Notes under the pieces: generated by a model | What the model saw: the letters and a program-made list of their open reading frames with translations, nothing else | Database searches by the model: none | Told to the model about the DNA's origin: nothing | Made by a program: the position numbers and the translations under genes | Assembly (NCBI GenBank): GCA_029582265.1 | Contig: CM055819.1 | Coordinates: forward strand, 42,113,263 to 42,177,262 | DNA length: 64,000 nt | From: Zoroaster sp. YZ-2022 | Taxonomy: Eukaryota; Echinodermata; Asteroidea; Forcipulatida; Zoroasteridae | Direction of reading: 5' to 3' | Part shown: piece by piece, positions 45,109-54,724 of the stretch | How positions within the stretch are numbered: position 1 is the first letter of the stretch | Layout of the letters: each line of letters opens with the position of its first letter

Positions 45109-45198
45109 TTATGTGAAAAATATGATTTAATACAAATACCATACTAATTTGTACTTGATGTGAGATACTAATTGCATACCTTCTGAGATTCCAACTGT

Positions 45199-45423
45199 AT
45201 AATCCATATTACTATATTGCAACAAAGTACTTCAACTGTCATGTGTAAAATGAGGTTGGTTATATAGATGGGAATTAATTGTCTTTTGTATGATACCCTG
45301 GTGGATATCGTCTGGTCTAAGGGTGCGGTTGGAACTACGATGCAGGGTGATATGACGTATTCTTATTCGTATTAAGGAAACGTTTGATTAAAGATTATAT
45401 AGTTTGTGAATTTAAGGGACAAC
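45199..45423. other. Unassigned spacer
   Basis: Unique AT-rich sequence between the higher-order repeat and a truncated family-A element. Nothing recognised. Confidence 0.4.
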
Positions 45424-45540
45424 ATCGTCATGATCAGAGCACATTTTCATCAGGACATGGAGTCGGTGTTCTAGTTTAAAGATGAACAAAATAACTAAAA
45501 ATTACTGGTTCATTTATGCAACAGTAACGATAATATGACC
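45424..45540. mobile_element. Family A element, left part only
   Basis: Begins ATCGTCATGATCAGAGCACA and follows the family A consensus to ATAATATGACC, where it stops abruptly at GCATGCC and continues into AACTCGCC repeats. Confidence 0.7.
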
Positions 45541-45730
45541 GCATGCCAGTCAACTCGCCTCCTGGCAAACTCGCCCCTTACAAACTCGCCCTGGGCTGGT
45601 GCACCATCTTGAGCCCACCACACATAACGGAACATTCCATTTTGCTGTCGCTGGAAGTGGATCTCCATCTGTGGCACAACCTCCTCGTTGATAATTTGAA
45701 GATAGGCCTGACCATTGATATTTCACTCAA
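45541..45730 (-). pseudogene. Mariner/IS630-type DDE transposase fragment joined to CTCGCC repeats
   Basis: On the minus strand INGQAYLQIINEEVVPQMEI leads to RYVWWAQDGAPA, the typical Q-(Q)-D-G-A-P block carrying the second catalytic Asp. Directly after GAPA the family sequence stops and three GGCGAGTTTG-like units follow (encoded as QGEFVRGEF). Upstream the frame is closed by TGA and TAG. A dead fragment of about 50 codons. Confidence 0.65.
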
Positions 45731-46017
45731 TCTAATGATTGAACATAAATCTGTGTCGATTTTGTTCAGCAGGAAAGTGAACCAACTGCAATTGTGCACC
45801 ACAATTTCAAGACAGTGGTGCTCAATGATGCTTGACCCTGGAATGTAACCCAAGGTATCATTGGAAGCACATAGCTTCTGCTTTAAGATGATACCATGCT
45901 TTTGCTGGTAAACATATAGTCTGGCCATATTAACCCTTTAAAGTTGGATTACCTTTTTTAAACACACTGTATAACAATAAAATATAGAAAATATTTCAAA
46001 ATTAATAAAAAATATAA

Positions 46018-47026
46018 GGACCTCATTGGCCAGGTCAAGGTGACCATTGAGGTCATACTTGGGTCATCCTCTTTACATTGATACCTAACAGTGCCTGGCC
46101 AAAATGGTCTGACCACTAGAAACTGACCATTACATTTGGGGCGTTTTTAACAGCATGTACACTGTATATATGACAATAATAATATTAAAACATTAATAAC
46201 AAATATAAGGACCCCAATGGCCGGGTCAAGGTGACCATTGAGGTAATCCTCGGGTCATCCTCTTTACATTGATACCAAACACTGCCCGGCCAAAAGGGTC
46301 TGACCACTAGAAACTGACCATTACATTTGGGGCGTTTTTAACAGCATGTACACTGTATATATGACAATAAAAATATTAAAAAATTAATAAAAAATATAAG
46401 GACCCCAATGGCCGGGTCAATGTGACCTTTGAGGTCATCCTTGGGTCATCCTCTATACATTGATACCTAACAGTGCCCGGCCAAAAGGGTCTGACCACTA
46501 GAAACTGACCATTACATTTGGGGCGTTTTTAACAGTATGTACCCTGTACATAGTAAATATTTTAAAATTAATAAAAAATATAAGGACCCCATTGGCCGAG
46601 TCAAGGTGACTATTGAGGTCACCCTTGGGTAATCCTCTTTACATTGATACCTAACAGTGCCCGGCCAAAATGGTCTGACCACTAGAAACTGACCATTACA
46701 TTTGGGGCGTGTACAGCATGTACACTGTATATATGACAATAACAATATTTAAAAATTAATAAAAAATATAAGGACCCCAATGGCCGGGTCAAGATGACTA
46801 TTGAGGTCATCCTTGGGTCATCCTCTTTACATTGATACCTAACAGTGCCCGGCCAAAATGGTCTGACCACTAGAAACTGACCATTACATTTGATTTGGGG
46901 CGTTTTTAACGGCATGTACACTGTATGACAATAAAAATATTAAAAAATTAATTAAAAATATAAGGACCCCAATGGCCGGGTCAAGGTGACCTTTGAGGTC
47001 ATCCTTGGGTCATCCTCTATACATTG
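46018..47026. repeat. ~190-bp tandem repeat (about 5.3 copies) with DR5-type motifs
   Basis: Units starting AAGGACC-CA-TGGCC at 46018, 46202, 46398, 46580, 46769 and 46960. Each contains GGCCGGGTCAAGGTGACC, then AGGTCA-N5-GGGTCA, GTGCCCGGCC, CTGACCACTAGAAACTGACC and an AT-rich end. A last partial unit continues at 47611-47660 beyond the inserted foldbacks. Minus-strand frames (46512-46921) come from the repeat. Confidence 0.93.
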
Positions 47027-47437
47027 TTACTATACCTCATACATATTCATGATCGAGAGCCGAATTCTCACTGGTCCATTCACCGTCACGTGCCAGATGC
47101 TATTTTTGCTGTTTACCTCGCGTCCGCGAGTATTCACGCACAGGGTAAATACGCATGCGCAGTAGTGCGTAGTCGACTGTCGCATCGGGGAACAGTCCCG
47201 GCGGGGAAATAGTCCCAACGATCTGTTCCCTGCATCCGGGAACATGCCAGCGGGGAACAGTAGTACGCACGCGCGAACATCGCCTTAGCTAGCTAGCTAG
47301 CTAGCTACGTACATACACATGAAAAGATGGCGGCACACGTAAATGTAAATTCGCGTTTTATTCCACAGTGGTTATATTGCAACCTTTCCCCTTGCTTCTT
47401 ATTGTAATGGCAACTGAATATGTATGAGGTATAGTAA
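47027..47437. mobile_element. TIR element, 411 bp, GC-rich core
   Basis: Perfect 23-bp inverted termini beginning TTACTATACCTCATACATAT. The core contains CpG-rich GGGGAACAG-like repeats and GCTAGCTAGCTAGCTAGC. It interrupts the tandem repeat between ACATTG and ATACCTAAC. Confidence 0.85.
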
Positions 47438-47438
47438 A

Positions 47439-47606
47439 ACAGATATAACATGGTTTATTTCGGGTGGACAGTCGATATTAGCTCCCCTCGGTATTGGAAG
47501 TTGAGAAACTAGTTCCCTCGGCTTCGCCTCGGGAACTAGTTTCTCAACTTCCAATACCTCGGGGAGCTAATATCGACTGTCCACCCTCAAACCATGTTAT
47601 ATCTGT
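47439..47606. repeat. 168-bp foldback palindrome
   Basis: Arms of about 80 bases: ACAGATATAACATGGTTT, then GGTGGACAGTCGATATTAGC, then AGTTGAGAAACTAGTTCCC, inverted almost perfectly around CTTCG. It lies immediately next to the 47027-47437 element, inside the tandem repeat. Confidence 0.92.
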
Positions 47607-47830
47607 ATAATACCTAACAGTGCCCGGCCAAAAGGGTCTGACCACTAGAAACTGACCGAATGCAATTGTCCCATATAGGACATGCATTAAATCGAATGTC
47701 AAACCAGTAACCGTTACTTGTTTGATATTGAATGTCAAACGTCAAATAAGTAATCAACTTCACGCCGTATAAAACCATCCCTTCCCTTCTACACTATCCC
47801 TACCTTTCTACAGTTGAGTTAAGCCTACGT

Positions 47831-48038
47831 CAGCGGCGTAGCCAGGACTTTTTCAGTGGGTGGGGGGGGGGCACAGGGGGAATTGCTTTGCAGTGGGGGG
47901 GGGGCCCAGGGGTTATGGGTTTTTTCCCTTTTCTTTTTCTTTTCTGTTTTTTGGGGCACTATGATGATTTTTCGTGGGGCACCTGGGGGGCCACTGGAAA
48001 TTTGTGGGGGGACCCCCCCCCCCGTAGCTACGCCGCTG
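47831..48038. mobile_element. hAT-like MITE with 8-bp target duplication
   Basis: Ends CAGCGGCGTAGC and GCTACGCCGCTG; flanked by GCCTACGT at 47823-47830 and 48039-48046. 208 bp with long G runs and poly-pyrimidine. 8-bp duplications and CAGYGGCG ends are characteristic of hAT elements. Confidence 0.92.
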
Positions 48039-48419
48039 GCCTACGTTAACGTTAGGTCTACAAGTTACGCCTGATTTTCTACAAATATGTTCCTAGGTTC
48101 AGCTTTCACTTGATTTGTGAATCCTTAAAAATAAAACAAGAAAGATTTTCTTACCTGCTTTGTAAGGAAGGGAAGTGGACGACCGACGGCTCAGGGACGA
48201 TTCTCAATGACGTTCTAAGCAGCAGTGTGACATGTGTACAGCGAATACGCGCACCACTCACGCGGAGCACCAGCATCATGCCTAACTTTATCGCGCACTT
48301 TCTTTTTTTTGTGGAAAATTACCAACTTACTGACTGTTTTGAGCGGGATAACTTAGGCGGGAAAATGACTAGTCCGTTTAAATCACTGGTCCGTCGCTGA
48401 TTAATTTCTTTTTCATAAC

Positions 48420-48640
48420 TTAGACTAATCAAAGATAGTCAAAACCATTAATTATGACTAATGCGGTGTAGTCATAACAAATGGCTAGTCAGAAGTTAAA
48501 TCGCTGACTATTCTTGGTTAGTCTTTGCAATATTAAGATTAGTCCCGCTGAAAATTGATTAGTCATAGACTTGGGACTAGGCAAACTTAGTAATTTTGAC
48601 GAATTTATAAGCCCAAATGACTAACTAATTTTTACAGTGT
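48420..48640. repeat. TAGTC-rich subterminal region of the CACTG end
   Basis: Many scattered TTAGTC/GACTAA motifs ahead of AATTTTTACAGTG at 48627-48639. Counterpart of 31372-31640 in inverse orientation, similar in motif but strongly diverged. Confidence 0.6.
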
Positions 48641-48745
48641 AGTTATTTGTATGCTCGCATTGGGATAGTACTGACCATCAATCCCATAAACACAATTGGT
48701 TAAACAGACAGTATCGTCACGATCAGAGCATACTTTCTACAAACT

Positions 48746-51700
48746 GGTGGCGCTGCTCAAGTGGCGACACGACTCGCACCAGCTCTGCAATTTTTGATTT
48801 TGTTTGCTACATTTCTCCTTAGTGTTAATTATTTGGAGTGTTATGTGTATCAAGGATGGATATCGGTGTTATTACGCTTGGACTGTTGCTGTTATTTGTT
48901 TTAACCTCGTCCGTTAAGTGTGGAAATGGAGATATTTGGCCAGTGGTGAGTCGCATTATATACACGCTAGGCGACCTACACGCCCTCCGTGCACAACCGC
49001 TATGTCAAGGAGCCTGCCTACCGTTGAATGCGGTCATTCCTCCCGAACTACGACGCAGGAAGAGAGGTAAAGCCGGAGGGGTAAAGAAAAGATTGCGGAG
49101 ACAGAAAGCTAGACCTTATTTGCCTTCTATAGTTATGGGAAATGTCCAATCATTGAACAACAAGATTGATGAATTGTCCGCTAATGTGAAATATTTGCAG
49201 GAGTTCAGGAATGCCTGCCTGTTGTCCTTTACAGAGACATGGCTATCGGATATTCATGAAGACGCCCATGTTTCTATAGACGGCTTCAAGGTATTGAGGG
49301 GAGACCGTACTGTTGATTCAGGGGAAAAATCTGGTGGAGGTGTATGTGTGTACATCAATGAGCGTTGGTGCCACCCTAATAACGCTGTATTAAAGCGTTA
49401 CTCATGCTCCGAAAATTTGGAAATTTTAACAGTTAGTTTGCGTCCATATTATCTACCGCGGGAGTTCTCGCACGTAGTCATGAGTACTGTATATGTGCCT
49501 CACAGGAATGTGGCTAAGGAGGCTGCATTGGAATTAACCGAAGTCATCCATGACCTGGAGCAAGCTGCACCTGACTCTGTTATGTTGATTAACGGTGATT
49601 TCAATCATTGTACTCTAGGAAAAAGCAGTGTGCATTATTATCAACACGTCACGTGCCAAACCCGTGGTCAGGCAATCTTGGATTTGTGCTACTCTAATGT
49701 AAAGGACGGTTATACAGCTGTTCAACTGCCGAAGCTGGGAAGAGCTGATCACAATTTGATACATTTACTACCGAAATATAGGCCTCTCGTTCAGAGGGTA
49801 AAACCTAAACGTGTTACGGTTCAACAGTGGAACGACGATGCAATGGAACAACTTCAGGCTTCATTTGACTGTACAGACTGGGACATGTTTGTGTCATCTT
49901 GTGATAATCTTGATGAACTGGCGGAAACAATATCAGACTACATAAATTTTTGTGTTGACAATGTTATTCCGTGTAAACAAATTAAGATCTTTCCTAATAA
50001 TAAGCCATGGATCACTAAAAAGGTCAAACAGGTTATTAACAGAAAGAAGGGGCTGTTTGGAAAAGGAAAATCAGAGGAATTGGTTAAGGTGCAAAAAGAT
50101 CTCAAGCGTGTTATTAAAGCAGAGAAAGCCACCTATCGTGACAAAATTGAAGAGCATTTTACTGGAAATATGAAACGAGCTTGGGAGGGCATGCGTTTCA
50201 TGAGTGGATACTCTAACGGTAAATCAAAATTGTGCAATTTTCCAAAGTTAAGTGCTGCATATGCAGATGAGTTGAATGAATTTTTTAACCGTTTTGATAA
50301 TAATGATTTCTTGGTTGAATGTCAAAATCTCAGGGAAATCCTCCGTAATTCTGACAATTCAGAATTTGGCTTGGAAACTAGTGAGGAAGAGGTTCGTCGG
50401 CTTTTTTCCAAATTGAAAATATCAAAAGCAGCCGGGCCAGACAAACTCTCTTGTAAAGTTTTAAAGTTATGTGCATCTGAATTGGCGAAAAAAATTTCAG
50501 TCATATTTAATTTGTCTTTTAGTAGCCGGTCTATTCCAGTTTTATGGAAACAGTCTTGTATTGTTCCTGTGCCGAAGAAATCTGTGATTACCTGTTCAAA
50601 TGATCTTAGACCAGTTGCATTGACTTCAGTACCTATGAAAGTCTGTGAGCGGATATTTCTTAATCACTTTAAACCATTTGTCGTACCTTTTTTGGATCCT
50701 TTGCAATTTGCATATCAAAGCAAACGAAGTGGTGAGGATGCTGTATTATTGTTATTGGATAAAGTTTATTCTCATCTTGAAAATACTAGGTCTGGACATT
50801 CTGCAAGGTTAATGTTTTTTGATTTTTCTTCTGCTTTCAATACTATACAGCCACATGTTTTAATACAGAAATTGATTAATTTGGCAGTCATACCTTTTGA
50901 TTTAATAGAATGGATCATGGATTATCTTACGAATCGTACACAGTTTGTTAAATTGACCTCGTCTATTCGATCACTAACCATTGTTTCTAACACTGGAGCA
51001 CCCCAGGGTACCGTTGTTGCACCGTTTTTATTTACGTTGTATACTGCAGATATTAGATCATGCATGGAGATGTGCCCGCTTATCAAATTTGCCGATGATT
51101 CCGCCATGGTCGGACTGATCGACAGAGATGATGATAGAGCATATCTCCAGCAGGTTGAAGCCTTTGTTGAAGTATGTGAACAGAACTTCCTTGAATTGAA
51201 TGTATCAAAAACGAAAGAGATGGTGATTGATTTTCGGAAAAATGTGAGGGCTCCAGCCCCAGTTACTATTAGAGGCATTGAAGTGGAACGAACCAGGACA
51301 TATAAATATTTGGGTGTAACATTGAATGATAAGCTTACCTGGGGAGATCATGTGGACACTGTAATCAAAAAGCTAAATACTAGGAGTTACTCTCTTTGTA
51401 AAATGGCTACTTTTAATGTTCGAACTGAAATTTTAATGTTGTTTTATAACTCAATTTTATGTAATGTTTGGCGTTATTGTTTGATCTGCTGGGGTGGAAA
51501 TGTAAGTAAAATGGAAAGGGACAGAATTGACAGGGTGATAAAGAGGGCTGGGCGGGTGATTGGGGAACCTCAGAGGTTAGTAGACTCGGTCTATCAGTGC
51601 GTCTTGCAAAGCAAGTTGGAGTCAGTTAAGAATGATCAGAGTCATCCCCTTTATGGTCAGCTCTGTGTTCAATGTAGGACAGGCGTAAATGGTAGACTTA

Positions 51701-52006
51701 GACTCCCGATCCTGAGAACTAACCGATATCGGGATTCATTTGTTCCGCGTGCAATTAAATGTTACAATGCTAATTTTAAACGTTGATTATTGAAGTTTTG
51801 TGTATAGTCCAAATACCAAATGCAATTTTATGTAGTATTTGTGGTTATGGTATGTATGTATTGTGATTATCTTGAATGTATATATATATATTTTTTGTAC
51901 ATGATATTGATGTAATCTTTAATTGTATAGCTATTTTATGTGCGAGTGTAAAATTTCCCTTGAGGATGAATAAAGATTTTAAATAAAAAAATAAAAAATA
52001 AATAAA
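48746..52006 (+). mobile_element. L2/CR1-like LINE, nearly complete
   Basis: About 3.26 kb: roughly 110 bases of leader, one ORF, about 220 bases of 3' UTR and an A-rich tail (TAAATAAAAAAATAAAAAAT). It splits a family-A element: the left remainder ends ACTTTCTAC at about 48745, the right remainder resumes GACCGTGGAATTGGTATC after the tail. An exact target duplication is not clear. The intact ORF suggests a young insertion. Confidence 0.88.
48856..51786 (+). CDS. LINE ORF2: apurinic-type endonuclease plus reverse transcriptase
   Basis: 976 codons from ATG 48856 (the frame is open to 48838; I prefer the ATG). Residues about 1-20 are hydrophobic, followed by an Arg/Lys-rich stretch (PPELRRRKRGKAGGVKKRLR). 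The endonuclease (about 95-310) shows NVQSLNNKIDEL, ETWL at about 127, INGDFNH at about 248 and RADHN at about 298. The reverse transcriptase (about 520-790) shows KAAGPDKLSCKVLKLC, FFDFSSAFNTIQ, NTGAPQGTVVAPFLFTLYTA and the catalytic FADD at about 745, then KYLGVTL. A C-terminal RVIKRAGRVIG and NDQSHPLYGQL segment follows. Its arrangement resembles Jockey-superfamily, L2/CR1-group LINEs. It nicks target DNA and copies its own RNA. No stop or frameshift interrupts it, unlike all other transposon genes here. Confidence 0.95.
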   Translation: MDIGVITLGLLLLFVLTSSVKCGNGDIWPVVSRIIYTLGDLHALRAQPLCQGACLPLNAVIPPELRRRKRGKAGGVKKRLRRQKARPYLPSIVMGNVQSLNNKIDELSANVKYLQEFRNACLLSFTETWLSDIHEDAHVSIDGFKVLRGDRTVDSGEKSGGGVCVYINERWCHPNNAVLKRYSCSENLEILTVSLRPYYLPREFSHVVMSTVYVPHRNVAKEAALELTEVIHDLEQAAPDSVMLINGDFNHCTLGKSSVHYYQHVTCQTRGQAILDLCYSNVKDGYTAVQLPKLGRADHNLIHLLPKYRPLVQRVKPKRVTVQQWNDDAMEQLQASFDCTDWDMFVSSCDNLDELAETISDYINFCVDNVIPCKQIKIFPNNKPWITKKVKQVINRKKGLFGKGKSEELVKVQKDLKRVIKAEKATYRDKIEEHFTGNMKRAWEGMRFMSGYSNGKSKLCNFPKLSAAYADELNEFFNRFDNNDFLVECQNLREILRNSDNSEFGLETSEEEVRRLFSKLKISKAAGPDKLSCKVLKLCASELAKKISVIFNLSFSSRSIPVLWKQSCIVPVPKKSVITCSNDLRPVALTSVPMKVCERIFLNHFKPFVVPFLDPLQFAYQSKRSGEDAVLLLLDKVYSHLENTRSGHSARLMFFDFSSAFNTIQPHVLIQKLINLAVIPFDLIEWIMDYLTNRTQFVKLTSSIRSLTIVSNTGAPQGTVVAPFLFTLYTADIRSCMEMCPLIKFADDSAMVGLIDRDDDRAYLQQVEAFVEVCEQNFLELNVSKTKEMVIDFRKNVRAPAPVTIRGIEVERTRTYKYLGVTLNDKLTWGDHVDTVIKKLNTRSYSLCKMATFNVRTEILMLFYNSILCNVWRYCLICWGGNVSKMERDRIDRVIKRAGRVIGEPQRLVDSVYQCVLQSKLESVKNDQSHPLYGQLCVQCRTGVNGRLRLPILRTNRYRDSFVPRAIKCYNANFKR

Positions 52007-52190
52007 ACGGACCGTGGAATTGGTATCATAGTTTAAGACGAACATATAGTGACTAAAAATTACTGGCTCATTTATGCAGCAGCAACGCAAATATGACCTT
52101 ATCATGTGAGTAATATTTTCAGTCACTGAGTTAAACTAGAACTTGAACTCTGATTCCATGCCCTGTTGATCGTGAAGATATTGCCACCTT
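52007..52190. mobile_element. Family A element, right part after LINE insertion
   Basis: Continues the element started at 48716: TTACTGGCTCATTTATGCAG, TTATCATGTG, and the right terminus GATTCCATGCCCTGTTGATC. Confidence 0.8.
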
Positions 52191-52499
52191 TAAACAATAA
52201 CTTTAACATTACTATTTATGAAAATGTATTTTCAACAGTTAATGACACATAAATACATATACATGTAACAATCAGAAGATCATATTTCAGTATTGTTTGT
52301 TTCTTTTTATTTTACAGTTATCCTTCAAATTACATTGTGCTGTCTCTTCCCTATAAGTATTGTTTTAAAAAACTGAACCAAACATTTAAATATTATAACA
52401 CTTGATCGAATTTGTCATTGTATTGTACAGGACCTGCACACACCACCTCGGGGCCAAAAATGTGTAATGATAAAGCTGTGATGATACAGTATTTAATTC

Positions 52500-52985
52500 C
52501 ACCACAACGTATAATTAGCGTAACAGCTCTGTATTCGTCCAAAGGACAAACACCTAATGTCGTACAGATCGTTAATTGTCAAAAAATATTTACAAAAGAT
52601 GACCCCAATTTGACCTTACTTCCTGTCCAAACCGGAAGTCAAAGTTTAATATTAAAAAAAAATCATATCTCAACAACCACAAGGGGTAAATTCACAATAT
52701 TTCCACCATTGTATAGATTGTTAATTGTCGCAAAATATTTACACAAAGGTGACCCCAATTTGACCTTTACTTCCTGTCCAAACCGGAAGTCAAAGTTTAA
52801 TATTAAAATAATTTCTAAATTCAGTATTGTATTGTATTCAAATAAACTTCTCGCGAGAACTTCAACAGACGTTAAAATTTGACTTTCTCCAACACTTCGA
52901 ATTGATGACGTCATAATTTTAACTCAACCGAACACCTAGTTTTTGTTGTAACAAAAACTTATATCTAGTTAGCATTATGTTTCAA
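52500..52985. repeat. Repeat E relative with internal ~175-bp duplication
   Basis: Two tandem blocks share GTTAATTGTC-CAAAA-TATTTAC, TGACCCCAATTTGACCTT and GTCCAAACCGGAAGTCAAAG. The end CCGAACACCTAGTTTTTGTT plus TAACAAAAACTTA matches repeat E termini at 23.8 and 28.5 kb. The open frame 52412-52882 spans both blocks and shows no known domain. Confidence 0.7.
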
Positions 52986-54374
52986 ACCTAGCAGGCACAA
53001 TGGACGATATACAGACATGTACGCAGACTTAAACGCAAGAGGAAGCAGAAGTTAGTCGGGTGTGAAATGATCACAAAAGGAGGGGTTTCAAGAAGCAGAG
53101 TCATGTAATTAATTAATTTTTAAGTTAAAAATTTACGTTAAGCAATATGTTTACGTTGACAAATTTTAAAATTGAGACAAGGCCTATTTCTTATCTCAGG
53201 TGGCAGGTTTATGGCCCAGCATATATAATATTATGTTGTCAGTCTGAGGTACAATCGGAAAACAAATAGAAAGGTACGGGCACGGCGGTTTCAGCACATC
53301 CAGCGGATTTAGCAGCAGCATATTACAATATTACTGACCACTGATGGATCCAGAAATAAACATGAGTGACGTGACCAAAGGATTTACGAAGATCAGGGTG
53401 AGATAAAATACAAATTAGAAACAAACAGAAAGGACTAGCGATTCTCACAAATCTCACACCATCGTTGCTGAAGTATCACAGACAATTCAAACGTATTATT
53501 ATCATGGTTATATCTTTCTGGTAAGAAAATCAAGAATTCCTCAAAAAGCGTTTGTAGTAATGTAGCTCGTAAGCTTGAATACAAGACAGCTAAAATCAAA
53601 AGCTACAATCAACATTAAGTTGCCTCACCCCTAGCTCTTAGAAGAGCAAAGAGCCAGTCAAGAGGAAAAATAGAAAAGTGGAAAGAAAATATTTGAGCGA
53701 ACTTTATTTCATGCACGTTTTTTTAATTTTTTTTTATTGAATCCGCTGTTTTGCACAGAAGGAAATGGCTACTGTGTCTGTGTATTTCTGATCAATACAA
53801 TTTTATTATTTACGCTCCCGTTTCTTTCAATGCGTAGGGATCTAATTTCAGTACTTGAGTTTCCTTGTTGACTTTAAGGGGAAGAATGGACCTTCAAGTT
53901 GAGTGCAAAACCGAAATCTGTACAGGAGACCGTGGTTCCGACCAGCCAATCAAAGCTCGGCTCTTCCACTGACGTATTACCCACCGTCACGCGGTGTTAG
54001 TCGCTGTCCTCAGACGTTGGTTGAAAACGTGCTGTACCACACGTACTGAGCAATGGCCAACACATCGTCGCTTACTTCTTCACAGGAGACTAAGAGACTG
54101 GCTGACTTTGATGCAAAGTGGATGGGGGCTTCAGGGATGCCCTAATGGAAACAGTGAACTGCTAGCGATCTGTTGTTATTAAAACCGCATGCAGGATGTC
54201 CAGTGAAACAGTGCTCGAGTTGTCGTCTGCTGGCCTTTACATGGTATCGAGACAACTTCACTCGATTTCGTTCGTCGATTGCAACTGAAGTAGTGCTTCA
54301 ATCCGAAACAATCAAATGTTCGATCTTTTTTAGCTAACGGGAAACGAGTGTTCCGGTATTAGACTAAACGAAGT
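52986..54374. other. Upstream region of a putative secreted-protein gene
   Basis: No transposon recognised between 53000 and 54300. The sequence becomes less AT-rich from about 53870 with more CpG, as expected close to a promoter and 5' UTR; no clear TATA box chosen. Confidence 0.35.
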
Positions 54375-54444
54375 ATGGATCGGATGCAGCTGTTGGTAGG
54401 AGTTCTTGTTGCATGCGGTGCGTTTGCGCCATGCATCGGAGAAT
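54375..54444 (+). CDS. First exon encoding a signal peptide
   Basis: ATG 54375 opens MDRMQLLVGVLVACGAFAPC followed by IGE and a donor GTAAGT at 54445. A charged start, a hydrophobic core (LLVGVLVACGAFA) and small residues near the exon end are the pattern of a cleavable secretory signal peptide, which animal genes often place in a separate first exon with this phase. The next exon was not found in the remaining 9.5 kb; intron 1 may be long, so the protein is unknown. Alternative: fortuitous ORF. Confidence 0.5.
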
Positions 54445-54724
54445 GTAAGTTAAACTTTCTGTTTAATATGTTTTATGCCTTAAAATCCAGTATTTGGTAA
54501 AATATTATTTGTAATTCAAAATTACCCAAATGGTCGAAAATTTATGTAATACTTATGATGATATTCAATCTTCTGTAGAAATACTGTGGTCTGATGTGCT
54601 GTCATTTAAAAGAAATGTCCAGTTCTAAATTAGGTTCTCTTTTCTAAAAATGCAATAAATATGAACACAATGTAAATTCAATTCAGTTCAACAGTCCGTT
54701 TTTGTTCCATTCAAACAATGTAAG

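Larger units (their letters stand above)
40380..45198. repeat. 950-bp higher-order tandem repeat, three units, two insertions
   Basis: Units start (TAATCATATGC type) at 40475, 42351 and 43304; spacing 953 between the last two, and 950 from the first to the Penelope insertion point. Each unit contains three to four (five in unit 3) sub-modules of about 130 bp of the form AGTGGTCTAGTGGATAAGAC, TTGTAAGTAGGAGGTCCT, GAGTTCAA-CCC, and TCTGACTGATGTCATTCTAA. Unit 1 is followed by a Penelope element (41435-42348), unit 3 contains a Harbinger-like element (44088-45108). Confidence 0.93.
31372..48639. mobile_element. Candidate 17.3-kb CACTA/EnSpm-like element (or two unrelated ends)
   Basis: The left end CACTGTAAAAAATAATTGGT and the right end (complement CACTGTAAAAATTAGTTAGT) match as inverted termini for about 27 bases with a few changes, and TA lies outside each (31370-31371, 48640-48641). 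The left subterminal region has four 22-bp direct repeats (31550-31635), a CACTA hallmark, and a minus-strand transposase remnant with CACTA-type motifs lies inside (37068-37552). Against it: many later insertions, and the two inner sub-ends share theme more than sequence. Animal EnSpm-type termini of this kind are recalled from memory. Confidence 0.4.

Noticed and set aside
40380..45198. CRISPR-like regular repeats
   Set aside because: Units contain related sub-modules rather than unique spacers; eukaryotic tandem repeat context.
46512..46921. Minus-strand frames with repeated CNGQFLVVRPFWPG segments
   Set aside because: Same peptide in successive ~190-bp tandem units; frame is closed in each unit by different indels.
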